From positions 1 through 64,000 of the forward strand of contig JBCCUP010000004.1 of assembly GCA_039196715.1 (NCBI GenBank): a stretch of 64,000 bases of DNA. The letters run 5' to 3'. How positions within the stretch are numbered: the stretch's first letter is position 1; each line of letters opens with the position of its first letter. The stretch is from Pseudomonadota bacterium. GTDB taxonomy: Bacteria > Pseudomonadota > Gammaproteobacteria > CALCKW01. Made by a program: the position numbers and the translations under genes. Of the stretch, positions 34,294-43,473 are shown in pieces. Below the pieces are notes generated by a model. That model was not told the DNA's origin and made no database searches. It worked only from the letters and a program-made list of their open reading frames with translations.

Positions 34294-35062
34294 GTTGACT
34301 GGCCTGGACCTGCTCGCCCGTCTGCCCGAAACGCCGTTGCACGTCGTTGAAGTGCGCAACCGCGGTGTGAAAGGCGGCAGCATCGAAATCGGGCCACATC
34401 ACATCGGTGAAATACAGCTCGGTGTAGGCGAGTTGCCAGATCAGGAAGTTGGAAATGCGGATTTCACCGCCCGTGCGGATGAAAAGGTCGGGCTCGGGGA
34501 CGTCGGCGAGGCTCAGCGCACCGCGCACTCGCGCCTCGTCGATGTCATCAGGTGCCAGCTCACCGCGTGCAACCTGCTCGGCCAGGCTTCGCGTGGCCTG
34601 GGTGAGGTCCCACCGGCCGCCGTAGTTCACAGCGATGTGCAAGTTCAGCTTCTGCCCGCCCTCGGTGTCGCGCACGGCCTGGTGCATAGCGTCTTGCAGC
34701 TGCGGTGAAAACCGCGACAGGTCGCCGATGAAGTGCAACCTGACACCGTACTTGATCAGGTCGCGCACCTCGTTCTTGAGCGCGCGCAGAAACAACGTCA
34801 TCAGCACGTTGACTTCCTCAGCCGGGCGCGACCAGTTCTCGCTGCTGAACGCAAAGAGTGTCAAATTGGGGATGCCGTTGCGCACACAGAATTCAACTGC
34901 GGCACGCGCCGCTCGCGCGCCGCGCCGGTGACCGTAGGTGCGCGGTTTGCCCCGCCGCTCAGCCCACCGCCCGTTGCCGTCCATGACAATCGCCACGTGC
35001 GCCGGCATGCGCAGCGACGCGAGCGGCGCCGGGGTTCGATTGTCAGTCGCCAGGGCGTTCAT
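34286..35062 (-). CDS. uppS: undecaprenyl diphosphate synthase
   Basis: The product has 258 residues. A cis-prenyltransferase making the C55 lipid carrier from FPP and IPP. The catalytic Asp is in VAIVMDGNGRWAERRG; FAFSSENWSRP, NYGGRWDLTQA and the DLFIRTGGEIRISNFLIWQLAY segment are diagnostic. It needs isoprenoid precursors, so the organism must make IPP despite the truncated dxr two genes downstream. It starts 33 bp after frr. Confidence 0.97.
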   Translation of the reverse strand: MNALATDNRTPAPLASLRMPAHVAIVMDGNGRWAERRGKPRTYGHRRGARAARAAVEFCVRNGIPNLTLFAFSSENWSRPAEEVNVLMTLFLRALKNEVRDLIKYGVRLHFIGDLSRFSPQLQDAMHQAVRDTEGGQKLNLHIAVNYGGRWDLTQATRSLAEQVARGELAPDDIDEARVRGALSLADVPEPDLFIRTGGEIRISNFLIWQLAYTELYFTDVMWPDFDAAAFHTAVAHFNDVQRRFGQTGEQVQASQRA

Positions 35063-35095
35063 GTGCGGGCACAGTCCTCTTGCACGGTCGGCGCG

Positions 35096-35653
35096 TCAGA
35101 CTTCCATCAGGTCTTTTTCTTTCTCGGCGAGCGCGGCGTCGACTTCCTTGATGAAGCGGTCGGTCAGCGCCTGCACGTCGGTCTCGGAGCGGCGCAGCTC
35201 GTCCTCGGAGATCTCTTTCTCCTTCTCGAGCTCTTTGAGGTCGCTGTTGGCATCGCGACGGATGTTCCGCACCGCCACCTTGCCGCCCTCGGCCTCGGCG
35301 CGCACGACCTTGACGAGTTCACGCCGCCGCTCCTCGGTCAGCGGGGGCAGGGGAATGCGGATCGCGGTGCCCGCGGTGTTCGGGTTGAGCCCGAGATCCG
35401 AGTCGATGATGGCCTTTTCCACCGGTCCGACCATGGTCTTCTCCCACGGGCTGACCAGCAGTGTGCGGGCGTCCTCGACAGACACGTTGGCCACCTGGTT
35501 CAGCGGCGTCTCTGCGCCGTAGTACTCCACCACCAGTCCGTCGAGCAGGCTCGCGTGCGCGCGGCCCGTCCGGATGCGGGTGAACTCCTTCTTGAGCGCG
35601 ACGATGGACTTCGCCATGCGCGTCTCTGCGTCTTCGAGAATTTCGTCAATCAT
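35096..35653 (-). CDS. frr: ribosome recycling factor
   Basis: The product has 185 residues, the standard length. It releases post-termination ribosomes with EF-G. Signatures are [50 protein letters not shown] and the helix [16 protein letters not shown]. It follows pyrH by 6 bp, as usual. Confidence 0.98.
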   Translation of the reverse strand: MIDEILEDAETRMAKSIVALKKEFTRIRTGRAHASLLDGLVVEYYGAETPLNQVANVSVEDARTLLVSPWEKTMVGPVEKAIIDSDLGLNPNTAGTAIRIPLPPLTEERRRELVKVVRAEAEGGKVAVRNIRRDANSDLKELEKEKEISEDELRRSETDVQALTDRFIKEVDAALAEKEKDLMEV

Positions 35654-35659
35654 TGGGTT

Positions 35660-36379
35660 CTACCTGACCGTCGTGCCGACCGCTTCACCGCTGACAACAC
35701 GCAACATTTCCCCCGGCGTGTTCAGGTTGAACACGCGCAGCGGGATCTCATTGTCACGACACATTACCAGCGCCGTGGTGTCCATGACGCCCAGTTTACG
35801 ACCGATTGCCTCGTCGTAAGACAACTCGTCGAACAGGACCGCATCGGGGTTCTTGACCGGATCACTGTCGTAGATGCCGTCGACTTTCGTCGCCTTGAGC
35901 ATCGCGTCTGCGCCGATCTCGACCGCGCGCAAGCTGGCAGCGGAGTCCGTGGTGAAGAACGGGTTCCCGGTGCCGGCTGCAAAAATGACCACCCGCCCCT
36001 TTTGCAGGTGTCTGACCGCCCGGCGCTGGATGTAGTCCTCGCACACGTCGTTGATGCGCAGGGCCGACATCACGCGGCAGAACACCCCGAGGTTCTCGAG
36101 TGAATCCTGCATTGACAGGCTGTTGATCACGGTGGCGAGCATGCCGATGTGATCGCCGGTGACCCGTTCCATACCGGCCTCGGCCAACCCGGCGCCGCGA
36201 AAGATGTTGCCCCCGCCGATCACCAGCGCCACCTCAACGTCCATGTCGTTGAGTTGTTTGATCTCTTCGGCGATGCGACGAATGAAGCTCGGGTCGATGC
36301 CGTAGTTCTCATCCCCCATGAGCGCCTCACCACTGAGCTTCAGGAGGATGCGTTTGTACACGGGCTTGACGTTCGACAT
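35660..36379 (-). CDS. pyrH: UMP kinase
   Basis: The product has 239 residues. It phosphorylates UMP to UDP. Typical motifs are [56 protein letters not shown] and [20 protein letters not shown]. It is separated from tsf by a terminator hairpin and probably has its own promoter. Confidence 0.98.
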   Translation of the reverse strand: MSNVKPVYKRILLKLSGEALMGDENYGIDPSFIRRIAEEIKQLNDMDVEVALVIGGGNIFRGAGLAEAGMERVTGDHIGMLATVINSLSMQDSLENLGVFCRVMSALRINDVCEDYIQRRAVRHLQKGRVVIFAAGTGNPFFTTDSAASLRAVEIGADAMLKATKVDGIYDSDPVKNPDAVLFDELSYDEAIGRKLGVMDTTALVMCRDNEIPLRVFNLNTPGEMLRVVSGEAVGTTVR

Positions 36380-36421
36380 GGAGACCTCAGCGGTGGTGGC
36401 GGCGCTGCACGAGCTCGGTTA

Positions 36422-36449
36422 AGTATGGACAAAAGAAAGGCCGGCGCAA
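36422..36449 (-). promoter_or_regulatory. candidate promoter of pyrH-frr-uppS-cdsA unit
   Basis: On the minus strand TTGCGC (36449-36444), a 16-bp spacer and CATACT (36427-36422) could drive pyrH. The -35 lies inside the tsf terminator hairpin. This is a weak match, supported mainly by position. Confidence 0.3.
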
Positions 36450-36462
36450 TTGTGCCGGCCTT
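36431..36462 (-). terminator. rho-independent terminator after tsf
   Basis: The nine-base stem AAGGCCGGC (36437-36445) pairs with GCCGGCCTT (36454-36462) around an 8-nt loop. On the minus strand the stem is followed by TTTCTTTT. It lies 19 bp after the tsf stop and ends the rpsB-tsf transcript. Confidence 0.85.
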
Positions 36463-36480
36463 GATCGGATCGATGCGGGC

Positions 36481-37371
36481 TCAGGCGTCGCCTTTGGCGG
36501 TGGCCATCACCTCGGCAGCGAAATCTTCCTGTTTCTTCTCGATACCCTCGCCCACTTCGAAGCGTACGAACTCCGCGACTGATGCAGACGCCGCATCGAG
36601 CAGCTTGCCCACGGTCTGGTCCGGGTCCTTGACGAACGGCTGGCCGACGAGGGTGATCTCGGCGAGGTACTTGCGCATCCGCCCCTCAACCATCTTGTCG
36701 ATGATCTCGTCGGGTTTACCGCTCTCCTTGGCCTCGGCGACCAGGATGGCCCGCTCTTTCTCGAGCGTCTCGGCCGGTACGCCATCGGCGTCGACGCACA
36801 CGGGCTTCGACGCCGCCACGTGCATGGCGATGTCTTTGGCGAGGTCCGCAGTACCACCGGACACGGCGGCGACCACGCCAATGCGCGCGCCGTGCAGGTA
36901 GACTCCGAGGTCGCCGCCGTCGGGCGCCGACACCAACACGGCGCGGCGCACCTGGATGTTCTCACCAATCTTGGCCACCATCGCCTGACGCACATCGCTC
37001 AGCGCATCGCCACCGAAGGCGTCGACCGGTGCGGCGTTCAGCGCGTCGAGGTCTGCGCCATGCGACAGCACGGTCTGCGCAACGGCGTCCGCGAAAGCGA
37101 CGAAATCATCGCCCATCGAGACAAAGTCGGTCTCGCAGTTGACCTCGACCATCGCGATGGCGCTGTCGTCTGCGGCGCGTGCGACCACGATCTTGCCCTC
37201 GGCCGCGGTGCGTCCGGACTTCTTGTCGGCCTTGGCCAGGCCAGCGATCCGCATGTTCTCGACCGCTTTTTCCATATCGCCGCCGGCTTCCACCAGGGCT
37301 TTCTTGCACTCCATCATGCCAGCGCCGGTGCGCTCGCGGAGCTCTTTGACTTGAGATGCGGCAATAGCCAT
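36481..37371 (-). CDS. tsf: elongation factor Ts
   Basis: The product has 296 residues from ATG 37371. The GDP/GTP exchange factor for EF-Tu. It begins [38 protein letters not shown], and the core has [17 protein letters not shown], the Asp/Phe region that opens the EF-Tu nucleotide site. It is the second gene of rpsB-tsf, 105 bp after rpsB. Confidence 0.98.
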   Translation of the reverse strand: MAIAASQVKELRERTGAGMMECKKALVEAGGDMEKAVENMRIAGLAKADKKSGRTAAEGKIVVARAADDSAIAMVEVNCETDFVSMGDDFVAFADAVAQTVLSHGADLDALNAAPVDAFGGDALSDVRQAMVAKIGENIQVRRAVLVSAPDGGDLGVYLHGARIGVVAAVSGGTADLAKDIAMHVAASKPVCVDADGVPAETLEKERAILVAEAKESGKPDEIIDKMVEGRMRKYLAEITLVGQPFVKDPDQTVGKLLDAASASVAEFVRFEVGEGIEKKQEDFAAEVMATAKGDA

Positions 37372-37397
37372 CGTCTTCCTCGTCAGGGTTAGAACGC

Positions 37398-37419
37398 CGC
37401 TGGCGCACACGCGCCAGCG
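37398..37419 (-). promoter_or_regulatory. hairpin in rpsB-tsf intergenic region (possible attenuator)
   Basis: The perfect 9-bp inverted repeat CGCTGGCGC / GCGCCAGCG is separated by 4 nt. No U-tract follows, so it is not a full terminator. In E. coli the rpsB-tsf spacer holds a partial terminator, and this hairpin occupies the same place. The function is inferred. Confidence 0.5.
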
Positions 37420-37476
37420 AGCGCGGCGCCTCGTCCGCGCGTCACCGCGCGCGAGGTCGCCAGGTTGGACCTTGCG

Positions 37477-38229
37477 TTATTCGCCCGCCGGGGCCACGTC
37501 GGCTTCGGCCGGCTCCTCGACGAAGTCGCCATCACGCCCACCGGACTTGGCGGTCTTCGCCTCCTGGATGGCCTCGGCCGCTGCGGAGGTGAACAGCTTG
37601 ATCGCGCGCACCGAATCGTCGTTGCCCGGGATCACGTAATCGACCGGAGCCGGGTTGCAGTTGGAATCGACCACGGCAATGACCGGAATGCCGAGTTTCC
37701 GCGCTTCGGCGATGGCGATTTTCTCGTGTTCGATGTCGATAACGAACAGCGCGTCCGGCAGGCGCTCCATCTCCTTGATGCCGCCGAGGCTGGTCTCGAG
37801 CTTGTTGCGCTCGCGCGTGAGGTCGAGAAATTCCTTCTTGTTGAGGCGCTGTTCGACGCCGTCCTCGATCTGCTGGTCGATTTCCTTGAGCCGACGAACC
37901 GACTGCTTGACCGTGCGGAAGTTGGTCATCATGCCACCGAGCCACCGCTTGTCGACGTAGGGCATGTTGCAAGCCGATGCCGCTGACGCAATCGCTTCGC
38001 GCGCAGACCGCTTGGTGCCGACGAACAGGATGCGCCCGCCCTTGGCGGACAGCTTGCCCATGAAGTTCAACGCATCTTCAAAGGCCGGCACCGAGTGCTC
38101 GAGGTTGAAAATGTGGATCTTGTTGCGTTCGCCGTACAGGTACGGTGCCATCTTGGGGCACCAGTGGCGCGTCTGGTGGCCGAAATGCACACCGGCCTCC
38201 AGCATCTGGCGCATGGATACACGAGCCAT
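37477..38229 (-). CDS. rpsB: 30S ribosomal protein S2
   Basis: The product has 250 residues. Signatures: [53 protein letters not shown] and [29 protein letters not shown]. The C-terminal tail is acidic and Ala-rich. It leads the rpsB-tsf operon and is preceded by a strong promoter and a leader of about 145 nt. Confidence 0.98.
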   Translation of the reverse strand: MARVSMRQMLEAGVHFGHQTRHWCPKMAPYLYGERNKIHIFNLEHSVPAFEDALNFMGKLSAKGGRILFVGTKRSAREAIASAASACNMPYVDKRWLGGMMTNFRTVKQSVRRLKEIDQQIEDGVEQRLNKKEFLDLTRERNKLETSLGGIKEMERLPDALFVIDIEHEKIAIAEARKLGIPVIAVVDSNCNPAPVDYVIPGNDDSVRAIKLFTSAAAEAIQEAKTAKSGGRDGDFVEEPAEADVAPAGE

Positions 38230-38380
38230 GAGGGTTTCCTTCTTGTATCGGGTTTGACCACCACACCGCCCTGCGCTGGCAACCCGAGCCGAGGCCGGGC
38301 ACCCACCAACGCGTCAGGGGACGGTGTGTGCGGATTTCCGTTTCGACCCGCGTGGGTCAGGCCGGATAGCCCAACTGCGC
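38230..38380 (-). promoter_or_regulatory. rpsB 5' leader (possible S2 autoregulatory RNA)
   Basis: About 145 untranslated nucleotides lie between the predicted start of transcription and the rpsB ATG. In gammaproteobacteria S2 represses its own operon through the rpsB leader, so a structured leader is expected. I did not work out the fold, and the match to the known RNA family is inference from position. No protein-coding gene is supported here. Confidence 0.45.
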
Positions 38381-38410
38381 TTTATAGCAGAATTTGTTAC
38401 TCTTGAACAA
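38381..38410 (-). promoter_or_regulatory. rpsB: rpsB promoter
   Basis: On the minus strand TTGTTC (38410-38405), an 18-bp spacer and TATAAA (38386-38381) form a strong sigma-70-type promoter in an AT-rich pocket, pointing at rpsB-tsf. Confidence 0.75.
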
Positions 38411-38600
38411 GCACGCAGCGCAGGGTGTTGGTGCGCCGTGCGGCACGGCCCGGCTGGCCGGACCGCGTCTGCACACCCGCCCCTGCAAGGCTGCGCGCAC
38501 CGCCCGACGGGCACATATCCTGCCACGTCACGATATTGACGATCCCGCGACCGGCCACAGCCGGTCCGCCCGGACACACAGAGACCCCAGACCGCCCCGC
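38411..38600. other. intergenic region upstream of map
   Basis: This sits between the divergent rpsB promoter and the map ATG. It contains an in-frame upstream extension of map (from 38394) that does not resemble the family N-terminus. The map promoter must lie here, but I could not place it. Confidence 0.3.
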
Positions 38601-39368
38601 ATGACCACCACGTTACGATCTCCGGACGAAATCGAGCGCATTCGCACGGCCGGGCGACTGGCCGCCGAGGTGCTCGACCTGATCACCGATCACGTCGTTC
38701 CCGGCGTGACCACGGCCGAGCTCGACCGCATCTGCCACGAGCACATCACCTCCGATCAACAGGCGACCCCCGCGCCGCTGAACTACCAGGGTTTCCCGAA
38801 ATCGATCTGCACGTCGATCAACCATGTGGTGTGTCACGGCATTCCGAGCGAGAAGCGGCTCAAGCGCGGCGACATCGTCAACATCGACGTCACGGTGATC
38901 AAGGACGGCTATTTTGGCGATTCGAGCCGCATGTACACGGTGGGTGAGGTGTCGGCGCCGGCGCGCCGAATCTGCGACGTGGCGCGCGAGAGCCTGATGC
39001 GCGGACTGGCTGCCGTTCGCGCCGGGGCCACCCTTGGCGACATCGGACACGCGATCCAGAGCTACGCAGAAGCCGAGCGCTGTTCGGTCGTTCGCGAATA
39101 CTGCGGGCACGGAATCGGCACGGCCTTCCACGAGGAGCCCAAGGTGCTGCACTACGGCAAACCCGGCGAAGGGCTGCGATTGCAGACCGGCATGGTGTTC
39201 ACGGTCGAACCGATGATCAACCTCGGCAAACGCAAGGTGAAGGTACTGGGCGACCAGTGGACCGTGATCACCAGCGACCGCAGCCTGTCGGCGCAGTGGG
39301 AACACACCATCGCGGTCACCGAAAACGGCTGTGACATCCTGACCCTGGGCGCCTCCGGCCAACCCTGA
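38601..39368 (+). CDS. map: type I methionine aminopeptidase
   Basis: The product has 255 residues from ATG 38601. It removes initiator Met. The pita-bread fold metal ligands are visible in VNIDVTVIKDGYFGDSSRMY (two Asp), GHGIGTAFHEEP (His), TVEPMI (Glu) and the QWEHTIAVTE segment (Glu). CTSINHVVCHGIPSEK provides the catalytic His. It is divergent from rpsB, as is common, and starts the map-glnD-dapE run. Confidence 0.98.
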   Translation: MTTTLRSPDEIERIRTAGRLAAEVLDLITDHVVPGVTTAELDRICHEHITSDQQATPAPLNYQGFPKSICTSINHVVCHGIPSEKRLKRGDIVNIDVTVIKDGYFGDSSRMYTVGEVSAPARRICDVARESLMRGLAAVRAGATLGDIGHAIQSYAEAERCSVVREYCGHGIGTAFHEEPKVLHYGKPGEGLRLQTGMVFTVEPMINLGKRKVKVLGDQWTVITSDRSLSAQWEHTIAVTENGCDILTLGASGQP

Positions 39369-39369
39369 C

Positions 39370-42009
39370 GTGCCTGTGCAACTCGACGCGCAGATAGCCG
39401 GTCTCATCGCCGAGGTCGACGCCACTGGCAGCGTCGACAACGCGGCGTTCCGGGCGGCGCTCGACCGTGCGCGCGAGGCGATGGAAGACGCCTTCGACCG
39501 CGGCGCCGACGGCGCCACCTTGGTCTACGCCCGCGCCCGCATCGTCGACGCGGTACTCAGGCGGCTCTGGCAGCTTCGCCTGGGCGACGACGCCGAGCGC
39601 CTGTGCCTGATCGCGGTTGGCGGTTACGGCCGCGGTGAGTTGCACCCCGGGTCCGACGTCGACATCAGCGTGCTCACACCGGAGACCGCGTTCAACGAGA
39701 CCGCGTTGAGTCAGTTCCTGACCGGCCTCTGGGACATCGGGCTCGATATCGGCAGTTCGGTGCGGCGGGTGTCAGAGAGCCGAGAACAGGCGGCGAACGA
39801 CATCACGGTGATGACCAACCTGCTCGAATCCCGCAGCCTGTGCGGCGATATCCGACTGTTCCAGGCACTTGGCGATGCGCTGCAGAGCGACGACCTCTGG
39901 CCTTCCGAGGCCTTCTTTCGCGCGAAGTTCGAGGAGCAACAGGAACGCCGCAGCAAATTCTTCGACAGTGCCGGCCGACTGGAGCCCAACGTCAAGGAGA
40001 GCCCGGGTGGCCTGCGCGATCTGCAGACCATCCGGTGGATTGCGGTGCGCCACTTCGGCGGCGAGGCTCTGGACGAGCTGGTGTTGCACCGCCTGTTGAC
40101 GGCCGAGGAAGTGGCGTCCCTGCGTCAGTGGCGCGAGTTCCTCTGGCGCGTGCGGTTCGCGTTGCACCGGCTGGCGCGGCGTGGCGACGACCGTCTGCTG
40201 TTCGACCACCAGCGCAGCCTGGCCGCCGCGTTCAACGGCGACGGTGCGTCCGACAACGCCGCGGTCGAGGCCTTCATGCAGAACTACTTCCGCGTGGTGA
40301 CCCACGTCACCCGCCTGAACGAGATGCTGCTGCAGCTCTTTCGCGAGGAGTTCATCGACCCGCAAGCCGGCCAGATCGTCGTCCTCGACAAGCGCTTCCA
40401 GGTGCAGAACGGCTACATCGAAGCCCGATCGGACGACGTCTTCGACCGCTACCCGCCTGCGCTGCTCGACATCTTCAACATCTCGGCCAGGCACCCTGAT
40501 ATCAAGGGCATTCGCGCCGGCACGATCCGTCTGATCCAGCAGCACCTCCACCTGATCGACGCGGGCTTCCGGGACGAACTGCAAGCCCGGCGTATTTTTA
40601 TCGACCTGTTCCGCCAACCGCATGGGCTGACCCACCAGCTCGCACGCATGAACCGACTCGGCGTTTTGGCAGCCTACTTGCCGAACTTCGAGCGTATCGT
40701 CGGCCTGATGCAGTTCGACCTGTTTCACATCTACACGGTCGATCAACACACACTGATGGTGGTGCGAAACCTCCGCCAGTTCGCCGTGCCCGAGCACGCG
40801 GAAACCCACCCGCTGTGCACAGAGGTCTTCAAACTGATTCCACGCCCCCACGTGTTGTACGTGATGGGCCTGTTTCACGACATCGCCAAGGGCCGCGGTG
40901 GCGCGCACGAGGTGCTCGGGGCCGAGGACACCCGCGTATTCTGCCAGCACCACGGCATGACCGAGGAAGACACGGCACTCGCCGTCTGGGGAGTGCGAAA
41001 CCACTTGCTGTTGTCGCTGGTCGCGCAACGCCGCGACATTCACGATCCCACCGTGATCCACGACTTCGCCGTTGAGGTCGGCTCGCTGAACCGCCTGAAT
41101 CACCTCTACCTGCTGACTGTGGCCGACATCTGCGGGACCGATCCCGCCTTGTGGACGGATTGGAAGAACAAGCTGATCACCCAACTCTACCTCTCGACCC
41201 GCGATGTGCTCGAGCAGGGCCTCGCCGAAGTGCCGGACAGCGAACAAATTGCCGAGTCACGGCAACAGGAAGTCATCGAACTCAGCAGCCAACGCACCGA
41301 CCACGCCGACAGCGCAACGCTCGACCACATGCGAGCTCTGCTGGGCGACGATTATTTCCTGCGATTCACGGCCGACGAAATCGCCTGGCACATGCGCACG
41401 CTCGGGCGCGAGTCCGACACCCGGATCGAGCACATCTACGTGCGCACCGTGGCAGAGACCACGGAGATCGCGGTGTACACCGCCGACCACGACATGCTGT
41501 TTGCCAACCTCACCGGCCTGCTGTGTCAACTCGGTCTGAACATTCTCGATGCGCGTGTGATGACCGCCGCCAGCGGCTACGCATTCGATGTGTTCAACGT
41601 GGTCAACCCCTCGGGCGACGCGCTGGACGCGCTGGACACCCAGCGACTGCTCGACACGCTGCCGCGGCATGCCGAGCCGCTCGACCCGATGCAACCGAGC
41701 ATCGCCACGCGGCGTTTGCGCGTTTTCAGCCTCAAGCCCACGGTCACCTACGGCACCGAACGCAGCCGCACCATGACCTCCGTGTTGATCACTGCGCGCG
41801 ACCACCCTGGCCTCCTGTACCAGATCGCGCGCAGCTTCAAGGAACACGGTGTCGTCATCCACGCCGCCAAGATCGCGACCTTCGGCGAGAAAGCCGAGGA
41901 TGTCTTCTACGTCACCGATCAGCAAGGTGCGCCCTTGACGGACGCCAACCACTTGGACAAGTTGCGTGACACGCTGGTCCACACGCTTTCAACCGAGCTT
42001 GCATTATGA
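39370..42009 (+). CDS. glnD: bifunctional PII uridylyltransferase/uridylyl-removing enzyme
   Basis: The product has 879 residues, with a GTG start one base after the map stop. The central sensor of glutamine status; it uridylylates and deuridylylates PII proteins. Domains: nucleotidyltransferase with [15 protein letters not shown] (about 84-98), a GlnD central helical domain with [14 protein letters not shown], an HD phosphohydrolase domain ([15 protein letters not shown]503-D504) and two C-terminal ACT domains (about 700-780 and 805-879, the latter starting [17 protein letters not shown]). All active-site motifs appear intact. Confidence 0.97.
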   Translation: MPVQLDAQIAGLIAEVDATGSVDNAAFRAALDRAREAMEDAFDRGADGATLVYARARIVDAVLRRLWQLRLGDDAERLCLIAVGGYGRGELHPGSDVDISVLTPETAFNETALSQFLTGLWDIGLDIGSSVRRVSESREQAANDITVMTNLLESRSLCGDIRLFQALGDALQSDDLWPSEAFFRAKFEEQQERRSKFFDSAGRLEPNVKESPGGLRDLQTIRWIAVRHFGGEALDELVLHRLLTAEEVASLRQWREFLWRVRFALHRLARRGDDRLLFDHQRSLAAAFNGDGASDNAAVEAFMQNYFRVVTHVTRLNEMLLQLFREEFIDPQAGQIVVLDKRFQVQNGYIEARSDDVFDRYPPALLDIFNISARHPDIKGIRAGTIRLIQQHLHLIDAGFRDELQARRIFIDLFRQPHGLTHQLARMNRLGVLAAYLPNFERIVGLMQFDLFHIYTVDQHTLMVVRNLRQFAVPEHAETHPLCTEVFKLIPRPHVLYVMGLFHDIAKGRGGAHEVLGAEDTRVFCQHHGMTEEDTALAVWGVRNHLLLSLVAQRRDIHDPTVIHDFAVEVGSLNRLNHLYLLTVADICGTDPALWTDWKNKLITQLYLSTRDVLEQGLAEVPDSEQIAESRQQEVIELSSQRTDHADSATLDHMRALLGDDYFLRFTADEIAWHMRTLGRESDTRIEHIYVRTVAETTEIAVYTADHDMLFANLTGLLCQLGLNILDARVMTAASGYAFDVFNVVNPSGDALDALDTQRLLDTLPRHAEPLDPMQPSIATRRLRVFSLKPTVTYGTERSRTMTSVLITARDHPGLLYQIARSFKEHGVVIHAAKIATFGEKAEDVFYVTDQQGAPLTDANHLDKLRDTLVHTLSTELAL

Positions 42010-43151
42010 CGATCGACGATGCCGTTGACTTGTGCCGAGAGCTGATTCGCCGTGATTCGCAAACCCCGGCAGACGCGGGTTGCCAGGCGCTGATCGCCGC
42101 TCGGCTCGAACCGTTGGGATTCCGGGCCGAGTGGCTGCCGAGTGGCCCGGTGACCAACCTCTGGTTGCGGCGTGGCCTAGACAGTCCGGTAATGGCCTTC
42201 GCCGGTCACACCGATGTGGTACCCACCGGCCCACTCGAGGCATGGACGCACGCGCCGTTCAGCGGCCATCTCGAAGACGGGGTGTTGCACGGACGTGGCG
42301 CCGCCGACATGAAGAGCGGCGTTGCCGCGATGGTTGTCGCCTGTGAGCGTTTCGTGCGCGCACACCCGAACCACCCTGGCTCGATTGCACTGCTGATCAC
42401 GAGCGACGAGGAAGGGCCTGCTGTCGAAGGCACACGGCACGTTGTCGACACCTTGCAAGCCCGCGGCGAACACATTGACTGGTGCATTGTCGGCGAGCCC
42501 AGCAGCGATCAACGTGTTGGCGACACCCTGCGTGTCGGCCGCCGCGGCTCGCTCAGTGGCCACTTGCAGGTGCAGGGCGTTCAAGGGCATGTCGCCTACC
42601 CGCACCTCGCTGACAACCCGGTGCACAAGGTCGCACCGGCACTCGCGGCGCTGAGCGCAACGCGCTGGGACGACGGCAACGCCCACTTTCCTGCGACCAC
42701 CTTCCAGGTTTCGAACATCCAGGCCGGCACCGGAGCGACCAATGTCATTCCGGCTGCGGTCGAATTGCACTTCAATTTCCGGTTCGGCACAGCGTCCACC
42801 GTGGCGCAGTTGCGCTCGCGCGTCGAATCGATTCTGGACGCGCACCAACTCGACTACACGCTCGAATGGCACTGCGGTGCTGAACCGTTCCTGACCGAAT
42901 CCGTGCAGTTGATCGACGCAGTCTCTGCGGCGATCGAAGCGGAAACCGGCATCGCAACCACGCAGTCCACGGCCGGTGGCACTTCGGATGGCCGCTTCAT
43001 TGCGCCCACCGGCGCCCAGGTCGTCGAGTTCGGCGTGCGCAACGCCACGATCCATCAGATTGACGAGGCGATCGCCTGCGAAGACATCACCACGGTCACC
43101 GCCGTCTACGAATCGGTGCTGGCACGACTGCTGCCAACCTCGCTCAGTTGA
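42006..43151 (+). CDS. dapE: succinyl-diaminopimelate desuccinylase
   Basis: The product has 381 residues. An M20-family di-zinc hydrolase in lysine/meso-DAP synthesis. Metal and catalytic motifs: [48 protein letters not shown] and the C-terminal [23 protein letters not shown]. Its ATG overlaps the glnD stop (ATGA). Confidence 0.96.
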   Translation: MTIDDAVDLCRELIRRDSQTPADAGCQALIAARLEPLGFRAEWLPSGPVTNLWLRRGLDSPVMAFAGHTDVVPTGPLEAWTHAPFSGHLEDGVLHGRGAADMKSGVAAMVVACERFVRAHPNHPGSIALLITSDEEGPAVEGTRHVVDTLQARGEHIDWCIVGEPSSDQRVGDTLRVGRRGSLSGHLQVQGVQGHVAYPHLADNPVHKVAPALAALSATRWDDGNAHFPATTFQVSNIQAGTGATNVIPAAVELHFNFRFGTASTVAQLRSRVESILDAHQLDYTLEWHCGAEPFLTESVQLIDAVSAAIEAETGIATTQSTAGGTSDGRFIAPTGAQVVEFGVRNATIHQIDEAIACEDITTVTAVYESVLARLLPTSLS

Positions 43152-43473
43152 ACCGCGCTCGCCGCTTGCCCAGCGGGTGAGCGGACCGGAGACCTGGTCA
43201 CCCCATCCGGCGGGTGGTCTGAAACCGCGCGGTGTCGGGCGACGTGTTCTCCACGCGCACCGGGCCCGGTGCGGCGCCGTGGACAAACGGCGTTTCCACC
43301 TCCACCCAGCCGTCGAACATCACCTGATGCCGTTGACGCGCGTCGGTGGCGGACTGGGCCGTCGGGAGGCAGATCACGTTCGGCGCAGTGGGCCGCCGGA
43401 CGCCTGCCGACGCCCTGCCACGGCTGAAAACGCGCCAGATCAACCCCAGAGCGGTGCGTGATTCCGGCCCGGG
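43152..43473. other. gap between convergent dapE and ppiD
   Basis: This 322-bp gap contains an imperfect hairpin right after dapE (CGCTCGCCGCT / AGCGGGTGAGCG, 43156-43183, no U-tract), a possible weak bidirectional terminator, and one unsupported 81-codon minus-strand frame (43198-43443). Nothing else is recognised. Confidence 0.35.
43198..43443 (-). CDS. possible small hypothetical protein (81 aa)
   Basis: ATG at 43443, preceded by a CTGGGG stretch that could act as a weak ribosome binding site. The product is mixed in composition (DARQRHQVMFDGWVEVETPF near the middle) with no signal peptide, membrane helix or recognised domain. It fills an otherwise empty 322-bp gap and runs in the same direction as ppiD, ending beyond it. 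It may equally be chance. Confidence 0.2.
   Translation of the reverse strand: MIWRVFSRGRASAGVRRPTAPNVICLPTAQSATDARQRHQVMFDGWVEVETPFVHGAAPGPVRVENTSPDTARFQTTRRMG

Noticed and set aside
39772-41247. 491-codon minus-strand open frame inside glnD
   Set aside because: It is antisense to intact GlnD; long antisense frames are expected at this GC content, and its translation has no recognisable domain.
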